A stretch of 64,000 bases of DNA from Maratus speciosus (lineage: Eukaryota > Arthropoda > Arachnida > Araneae > Salticidae): assembly GCA_963932465.1 (NCBI GenBank), contig OZ010798.1, positions 16,414,981 through 16,478,980 of the forward strand. The letters are read 5' to 3'. This document shows positions 57,979 to 64,000 of the stretch, piece after piece. The position numbers were made by a program, and so were the translations under genes. Each line of letters begins with the position of its first letter. Within the stretch, counting starts at the first letter, position 1. The notes beneath the pieces are model-generated. The model worked only from the letters and a program-made list of their open reading frames with translations, had not been told where the DNA came from and made no database searches.

Positions 57979-58527
57979 CAGGGTAAGTCAAAATGAATAT
58001 AGCGATTACAAACAGCTATAACTATTTGATGGAAAATAATTTATCAATAAGATTAACACAGAATGTAGACGGAACTTCAAAATTTCTTTACATAAGGAAC
58101 AGGTGCAGTGAAGCGGAAGCCTATGCATACGCGATTTGAAAATTTGCAATGACAAGAAACCTGTTTATTGGGGCTGTCTCATTAGTAAAAATAGCCAATT
58201 ATGATGGTAAAAATTGCCAATTTTTTTCTATGGGGTTATGTGAAAGATGGTGCCTCCCATGCCCAAAACACTTGAAGAACTCAAAGTACGCATTTGTAAT
58301 GCGCTTGCATCGTTGACTGAACAAATGATTCAGAATGTATGGCGTGAAATGGACTACTGCCTACATGTTGTCCGTGTGACCAAGGGAAGTCACATAGAAC
58401 ATCTATGACGTATATATACATATTTTTGACATTCCGTCTACTTTCTCTGTTAATCTTATCGGTGAATTCTTTTCCAGTAAATAGTTATAGCTGTTTGTAA
58501 TCGTTATATTCATTTTCACTTACCCCA
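57979..58527 (+). mobile_element. Tc1/mariner-type element with ~95-bp TIRs
   Basis: The ends CAGGGTAAGTCAAAATGAAT and, mirrored, TGGGGTAAGTGAAAATGAAT continue as inverted repeats for about 95 bp (through TAAGATTAACA and GTAGACGGAA). TA lies outside both ends (57977-57978 and 58528-58529). Internal deletion leaves 549 bp. Confidence 0.8.
58247..58408 (+). pseudogene. Transposase C-terminal remnant (Tc1/mariner, DDE)
   Basis: 54 codons read MVPPMPKTLEELKVRI, VWREMDYCLHVV and RVTKGSHIEHL, then stop. This is the typical C-terminal end of a large family of arthropod Tc1/mariner-type transposases. An upstream LWGYVKD-like piece is in another frame. The catalytic core is deleted. Confidence 0.75.
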
Positions 58528-59142
58528 TATTATTAATAAATTATGTTAACAAAATGTGAAGGAAAAAATTAAAACCATCATTGATTAAATATCAATAACA
58601 AGGTTGCCCTTTGGCAAGTAAAATGCTATTAAAAATGACAATTTTCAGCATCAGAAGACCATAGCTTATGAAAGCAAATATATAAATGTTTCATAATCCC
58701 AAAACATATGTAACATCATAATTGAAAAGTCATTCCTCTAAAGTGTCCTTTAGATTGGTAGATAACAGTATATAAGAATTTGGTTGATTGTCATTTATTA
58801 AAACGCATGTTTTTCAATATATATTTAGTTAAAAAAGTTATTATAATCATTTTTAATATTAGTTCTGAATGCATAAAATGTATTGCTGCAAAATTTCTCA
58901 TAATTATTATTCTTCTTATTATTATTTGAACTTACTAATTTGTGATAAAAATTTGTGAATTTTTTTATTTTTGCTAATGATTTATTAATTTTATTGATGC
59001 CTCCTTGAATTCCCAAATCGTTTATTCATAGTAGTATTGTGCATTAAAATATTACGTAATGATCTACGTTTGAATTTTTTAATAAAAAAATCATTTCAAT
59101 TGTTATATATTTCATATTTATCATTTAGTAAATTAAATTTAT
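58528..59142. other. Non-coding AT-rich sequence
   Basis: Nothing recognised. Confidence 0.45.
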
Positions 59143-60365
59143 CAGTGGTCCATGCAGGGTTTTCTTCATGGGGTCCATTTTATTAAAAATAACATTTTGT
59201 AATCTAATATATAAAAACAAAGTTTGTCTGTCTGTCTGTAATTCTATGTACTGTATTCCACAGTGTGGAAGCCAGAATTGTGAAAAGTTACATACATGTG
59301 TATTAAAACACAGCCAAGGTAATTAAAGTAATCCGGAATCGAAAATATTTATAGTTAATTTTTAATTAATAAAGAACCAGCAATTTCTTATCAAATTTAA
59401 ATATTTTTCATTATAGCAGTTGTCAATACTTAAAAATCCACAATAAAATTCTTACCACACCAATTATTTTTGTATTGCAAGTTTTCCGCATGAAAAATAA
59501 AATAAGTAGTTTAAAGAATTTTGCTTAAAAAATGAATATTACGTCATAACTTTTGTATTGCAAGATTTCCACATGAAAAATGAAGTAAATTGTTTGACGA
59601 ATTTTTAAAAAAGTGAATATTACATCATATTGGAAATAAAAGGTGAATATATAATGTCATATGAGTTTGAAAAAATGTATTGAATCACAAAAACCCGATT
59701 ATGGAAAGATTGGCATATTTTAACATACCTTAATTTATTTTCGCCATTTTTAAAAGCTAAAGTACCCAGTGTTTTTTAGTTCATTTCATCATGTACAGTT
59801 CAAAGACAGTTTGATATTTTAACTTTTATTGCTCCAATGATTAATGGAAATAAGCTTATTTATAACTGTAATCTTTTGCTTTTGTTATGTAAATTTATAT
59901 ATTTTTATATTGGGCTTTCATTTGATTCATGTTATAACACTTCATCTGTTTTTATTTTTTTTAATTGTTTGTTCAATACTGTATAATTAATTTTGAAATT
60001 TATTTTTCAAAACAAAGACTCTTAAAATTCCGGGCAACGCCAGGTACTTTACCTAGTGAAAGATGAAATCCAGTTACTCTTATTTGAATCAAACATTAAT
60101 AGCTTCTTTAAGTTTTTCTGCTAAAGTTTTCTTTTCTGGTGAACTTGTTTGGTATGCAAATTACACTTTTTAAAGTCTAATAAAACAAAAATAATGAAGA
60201 GTAGTGTTTTCATGAAATGGAATTTTTTGGAGGGACCTATTTTATTAAAAAGAATTTTGAAAGGAGTCTGTTTTATTAGAGGAATCTTGAGAAGGGGTCT
60301 GTTTTATTTAGAGGAATTTTGCAAAGGGGATTTTATTAAATAAATTTTGCCTGGATCTACCTCTG
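59143..60365. mobile_element. CAGGGGTCGAT-family MITE, copy 2, interrupted
   Basis: CAGTGGTCCATGCAGG at the left and the mirror of CAGAGGTAGATCCAGG at the right. The interior aligns with 51359-51786, including three to four 32-bp GGGACCTATTTTATT units at 60225-60340. A Helitron interrupts it. Confidence 0.7.
59203..60056 (+). mobile_element. Non-autonomous Helitron, 854 bp
   Basis: It starts TCTAATATATAAAAAC after an A and ends CGGGCAACGCCAGGTACTTT followed by ACCTAG, before a T. A TC start, a CTAG end and A/T flanks without duplication are the Helitron signature. The uninterrupted paralogue at 51359-51786 confirms both borders. Confidence 0.85.
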
Positions 60366-60684
60366 TATATTTTATACTGTATGTATTTATTTTACTATTA
60401 TATTATTAAGATATTATAATACCCAGGTATATTTTTTATATATAATATATTTATATATTTTTATGTTCTCTATTTTTTTGGCTTTTTGCATTCTATGTGA
60501 TTCTCTCGTTAAAGATTGCCCTGTATAGATTTTAAACTTAGTGCATCCTTTATCTGAAGCAAAACTGTACTAAAGGTACTAGAATGGTATTTTATTTCAG
60601 TAGTTTGAAATAGGTATTTTTGTTAGGCTAAATCTTGAACTGGTGTAAAGATGATAATTATTATGAATGGTTGCAAATTTAAGA
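60366..60684. other. Non-coding sequence
   Basis: Nothing recognised. Confidence 0.45.
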
Positions 60685-60699
60685 TTGCAGATTTTTAAT

Positions 60700-61990
60700 A
60701 GAGTCAAAACACTGTTTTAAACATTAGTGTCGTGAAGGAATGATGCTCCTATGGGATCCCCCATTTCAGGATATTTAGCCGATCTTAGACCCTTAGAAAG
60801 AAAGATTATGGAAGATTTTGAAATCAAGCCATCAATTTGGATAAGATATGTAGATGACATTTTCATAATTTGGGATCACGATTTGCAGTCTTTAAATAAT
60901 TTCCTGTTAAAACTTAATGAGTTGGATACAAAGATAAAGTTTACGTTAGAAATTGAGAAAGAGGGTATTTTACCCTTCCTTGATATTAAATTAATAAAGA
61001 ATAGTTATGGAAATAAATTGGAGTGTACTATTTATAGAAAACAATGCAGATCTAACAACACTATTCCGTTTGATTGTAACTCACCATTTTCATATAAAAT
61101 TGCTGCCAACATGTTTTACGTTAAACGTGCCTTTGAAGTTTGTACAGATAAATACTTAGAAAACGAGATTAGTATAATAAAACAAATTGCTATTGAGAAT
61201 GGTTTCCCTCCTCAACACGTTAATAAATTAGTTAATCAAGCAAAACAACCAAGAGAGAAGAAGGAATTAAGTTTGACCAAGTCTACTTATTGCACATTTG
61301 ATTATATCCCACAGCTTTATGAGAGATTAAGATACGCATTACTAAAATATAATATTAATTTAATAGCTAAACCACCAACAAAATTGAAAGAATTGATTCA
61401 AAGCGAAATTGATACCATTCCCGATTATGAAAAAGCTGGAGTCTACATCATCCCATTCAGCACAGAACAGCATAAGAGTTTATTTTATATTAGTATGACA
61501 TGTCGAAAATTTAAGGAAAGATTAAAAGAGCACATTTCTGATATCAAGTTTAACAAACCAAATACAGCTTTATCCAGATTGCATCAAACAGAAAATATTA
61601 AGATAAACTTCGAAAAAGCTAAAATTATCAGTTCAACGTCTAACCACTACTCGTCATTAATCCGTGAATCCATTGAAATTTTACTTAGAAGTGATAAAGT
61701 TTGTAACGATGTCCTTTCCTATAATATTCCCACAATTTGGTACAATATCCTAAATATTTCACGTCCTCCTGATAATATGAACTGATCTTTTCACCCCTTT
61801 GCAGAGAAATGGACTGAACTCCGCTTGCGCATACATACTATTTTTGTTTATAAAATGTATTTCTATTCAGTCAATCATCTTTTTCCCTTTGAAAACGAAT
61901 GCGTGTGTGTTCGAAAGATCTCGGGTTACATTAAATAATATTTTTATATGTTTTTGTCACCTTTTAAGTAGTCATAAGTATATTATAAGG
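60700..61990 (+). mobile_element. Penelope-like element, 5'-truncated, 15-bp flanking repeats
   Basis: TTGCAGATTTTTAAT occurs exactly at 60685-60699 and 61991-62005, bracketing the coding fragment, and is best read as the target duplication. The insert is 1291 bp. It holds the end of the RT domain, the linker, a GIY-YIG-like domain and about 200 bp of 3' non-coding sequence. Confidence 0.75.
60751..61785 (+). CDS. Penelope-like RT (C-terminal part) plus GIY-YIG endonuclease
   Basis: 344 residues from MGSPISGYLADL, the conserved fourth RT motif, onward. The frame continues upstream without that ATG to a stop at 60735, so the Met is internal and the first RT motifs are missing. IRYVDDIF (about residues 32-39) holds the catalytic YVDD. 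LPFLDIKL and YRK are typical of Penelope-like RTs. From about residue 228 a GIY-YIG nuclease fold starts (GVYIIPF ... LFYISMTCRKFKERLKEH). The second half of its name motif reads YIS, not YIG, while the conserved Arg region and KEH remain. Family members nick DNA with this domain and prime reverse transcription. No stop interrupts the fragment, so the copy is young or slowly decaying. Confidence 0.85.
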   Translation: MGSPISGYLADLRPLERKIMEDFEIKPSIWIRYVDDIFIIWDHDLQSLNNFLLKLNELDTKIKFTLEIEKEGILPFLDIKLIKNSYGNKLECTIYRKQCRSNNTIPFDCNSPFSYKIAANMFYVKRAFEVCTDKYLENEISIIKQIAIENGFPPQHVNKLVNQAKQPREKKELSLTKSTYCTFDYIPQLYERLRYALLKYNINLIAKPPTKLKELIQSEIDTIPDYEKAGVYIIPFSTEQHKSLFYISMTCRKFKERLKEHISDIKFNKPNTALSRLHQTENIKINFEKAKIISSTSNHYSSLIRESIEILLRSDKVCNDVLSYNIPTIWYNILNISRPPDNMN

Positions 61991-62005
61991 TTGCAGATTT
62001 TTAAT

Positions 62006-63078
62006 GGCTGAAAAAATTGCTTAAATAATCCTGTTAAAAATATTTTATTGTAAATTTGATTAGTAATTAAAAATTCATTTAATATAAAAAATTCTTTTAC
62101 AAAAATACTGTAATAATAATGCACAGATACTTTTTCTTTCTTTTTTTCATTTATATAAATACGATTTAAACAGAACCAAGGATAGGAATTTTTCAATTTT
62201 CAGTAAATCCTCACAGCCAGCAAAATGTAACATGTAAAATTGTCACGACTACAAAAAAAAAAAAAAAAAAAATTCAAATTTGTGTGACTAAAGAAATAAA
62301 TCTTTGTTACAATGTATTTTTGTAGTAACATTTTTATATTTTTTTGCGTAAAAATACAAAAGATACACAACAGAAGAAAGTTTATTGTGAAATAAAACAT
62401 GTTCACATTGCAGTAATTTTATAAATGTTAAATCTTGCTATATATATATATATATAATTTGACATAATTTCAATATCTTGCAGATTTAAAAGAATAATTA
62501 AAAAAGCACTTATTTCATTAATAAATCTCTTTGATACTGGTAAATTGATTGATATTATTCCCCACCTTTGGCTGAACAAACTGCTTCTGATTTTTCACCG
62601 TTCTTAATATCATTTGAAAATGTATGACATTCAACACTGCAGTGAACCATGAGTGTGACATGCTTATGGATTATTGGCTGTAAAATACATTTTTTGGTGG
62701 CAGATTTTGCTTAAATTGTAATTGGTCAACCGAAAAGTAAATATGTACTTTTTATTTTGATCTTCATTTACGCACGGATTTGGTGCAATTTTTTTAACGG
62801 CAGGTTGGCGAAAATCTTGTTTTAGAATACCAGTTACGTATATATTTAAAAATTGTTTTCTATTATTTCAAAAAGGATATAACAATAACTTAAAAAAAAA
62901 ATTAATTAATAACTGTAGAGCAAAAATATTTATGTAATTTAAAAAGAGAAACTAAATGTAAATAAACAATTTATTAATAAATAAACAATTTATTAATAAA
63001 TAAACAATAAAGGCTGGGTTACCATGTCAGCAAAATAACTCCATTTTGGCATTAATTTGGTATCCCAGTACATATATG
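62006..63078. other. Non-coding; short tandem repeats
   Basis: Poly-A lies near 62250-62270, (TA)n near 62442-62456, and about two and a half copies of AATAAACAATTTATTAATA near 62960-63010. Nothing else was seen. Confidence 0.5.
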
Positions 63079-64000
63079 CATAGACGCCAACATTGTAAAG
63101 ACTGTATCAGGAGTAAACCAGTTAAATTTCAGGAGTTTTGGACACTCTTCAGGAGTAAAATGTTCAGGTTTCAGGAGTTGCACAAAGTTTTTTACGAACT
63201 ATATTTTTTACAAATATTTTCAGTCCTCTTGCAGCTTTTGTATTTATCAACACAAACATAATTTAAATAAAGGTTACTTAATTTATTTTTACTTTTAATG
63301 TATTAATAATTTTTTATAATAAATTTATAAAAATGGAATTTTTTTTTTAAATCTTTACGGAGCAAAAAATCCGTGATTGATGTGAGTGAAATCTCATGAC
63401 CAATTAACAAAATTCGCGATTTTCCGCCGAGATTGACTGACGAAAATCGCCAATTTTTCGCCGCGACTGACGAACGAAAATCGCGATGTTTTGCCGCGAC
63501 TTGCAGACGAAATTCGCGATGTTTTGCCGCGACTTGCAGACGAAATTCGCGATGTTTTGCCGCGACTTGCAGACGAAATTCGCGATGTTTTGCCGCAACT
63601 TGAGGACGAAATTCGCGATGTTTTGCCGCGACTTGAGGACGAAAATCGCGATGTTTCGCCGCGACTTGAGGACGAAAATCGCGATGTTTTGCCGCGACTT
63701 GAGGACGAAAATCGCGATGTTTTGCCGCGACTTGAGGACGAAAATCGCGATGTTTTGCCGCGACATGAGGACGAAAATTGCGTTGTTTTACCGCGACTTG
63801 CAGACGAAAACCGCGATGTTTTGCCGCGATTGACGGATGAAAATCGCGATGTTTCGCCGCGACTGAGGAACGAAAATCGCGATTTTTTGCCGAGAACTCA
63901 CACTGTTAAAAATTTGCAGCATTCTGGCAGGTCATTTGACCGTTTTTTTCCGAAAACGGTTACACAACCGTAATTTTAACACTATTCTGACCATATTATG
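63079..64000. mobile_element. Minisatellite TIR element, second copy, runs off window
   Basis: The left end CATAGACGCCAACATTG and the following ~400 bp match 14244-14690 closely, including the TCAGGAGT words and the AATTAACAAAATTCGCGATT block. A shorter minisatellite follows. The right terminus is not reached or is lost. After 63900 the sequence (CCGAAAACGGTTAC) no longer aligns to copy 1. Confidence 0.8.
63475..63890. repeat. 33-bp minisatellite, 10 core copies
   Basis: ACTTGCAGAC or ACTTGAGGAC recurs from 63499 to 63796, exactly 9 x 33 bp apart in total. Units differ from copy 1: a GAGGACG block fills the middle of the array, and the first units read AAATTCGCG. More diverged units flank both sides. 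Confidence 0.9.

Noticed and set aside
62200..62406. Short minus frame with Phe-rich peptide
   Set aside because: Poly-A/T tract translation.
63404..63973. Open frames of 115-160 codons in the second minisatellite
   Set aside because: Same cause as at 14.6-16.0 kb.

Overview
This is AT-rich eukaryotic nuclear DNA, most like an arthropod genome. An arachnid is my guess, from the mixture of BEL/Pao, RTE, Penelope-like, mariner, hAT-like, pogo-like, TTAA-site and Helitron elements; nothing in the window fixes the species. No intact host gene could be recognised. Almost every supportable feature is a mobile element, an element relic or a tandem repeat, many of them nested. Element boundaries come from target-site duplications (TSDs), terminal inverted repeats (TIRs) and copies compared inside the window.

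Layout. 0-11 kb holds a small TIR element that repeats its own subterminal motif (287-892), a hAT-like element with two younger insertions (2372-3900), two arrays of ~140-bp tandem units with a shared tail (4.13-5.03 and 8.53-9.41 kb), and a 2-kb hAT-like element with a perfect 8-bp TSD (6343-8351). 12.5-17.4 kb is a decayed minus-strand C2H2 zinc-finger locus. It is split by a 2230-bp TIR element carrying 31 exact-register copies of a 33-bp minisatellite, and broken again by an 8-bp tandem duplication. 21-31 kb holds a 203-bp snap-back palindrome with a perfect TSD, a 208-bp tandem duplication, a foldback element, a TTAA MITE, a Helitron and pogo-like MITEs. 30.7-40.4 kb is a large tandem-repeat block into which a 6.3-kb BEL/Pao LTR retrotransposon inserted (31329-37636).

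40.4-41.75 kb is a 5'-truncated RTE-type LINE. 43-48.6 kb holds a pogo-like MITE, a rearranged mariner whose two ends are inverted copies of the same end, and a 3.25-kb TIR element with a recurring 14-bp motif. 50.8-60.4 kb contains more MITEs, including a Helitron sitting cleanly inside a hAT-like MITE whose empty site survives as a paralogue 8 kb away. 60.7-62.0 kb is a 5'-truncated Penelope-like element bounded by a 15-bp direct repeat. A second copy of the minisatellite element starts at 63079 and runs off the window.

Most distinctive: (1) the minisatellite-carrying TIR family, caught interrupting a zinc-finger array; (2) three unrelated TIR elements that each repeat their own subterminal motif internally; (3) two unrelated repeat families that carry full matches to the CTCF core motif.
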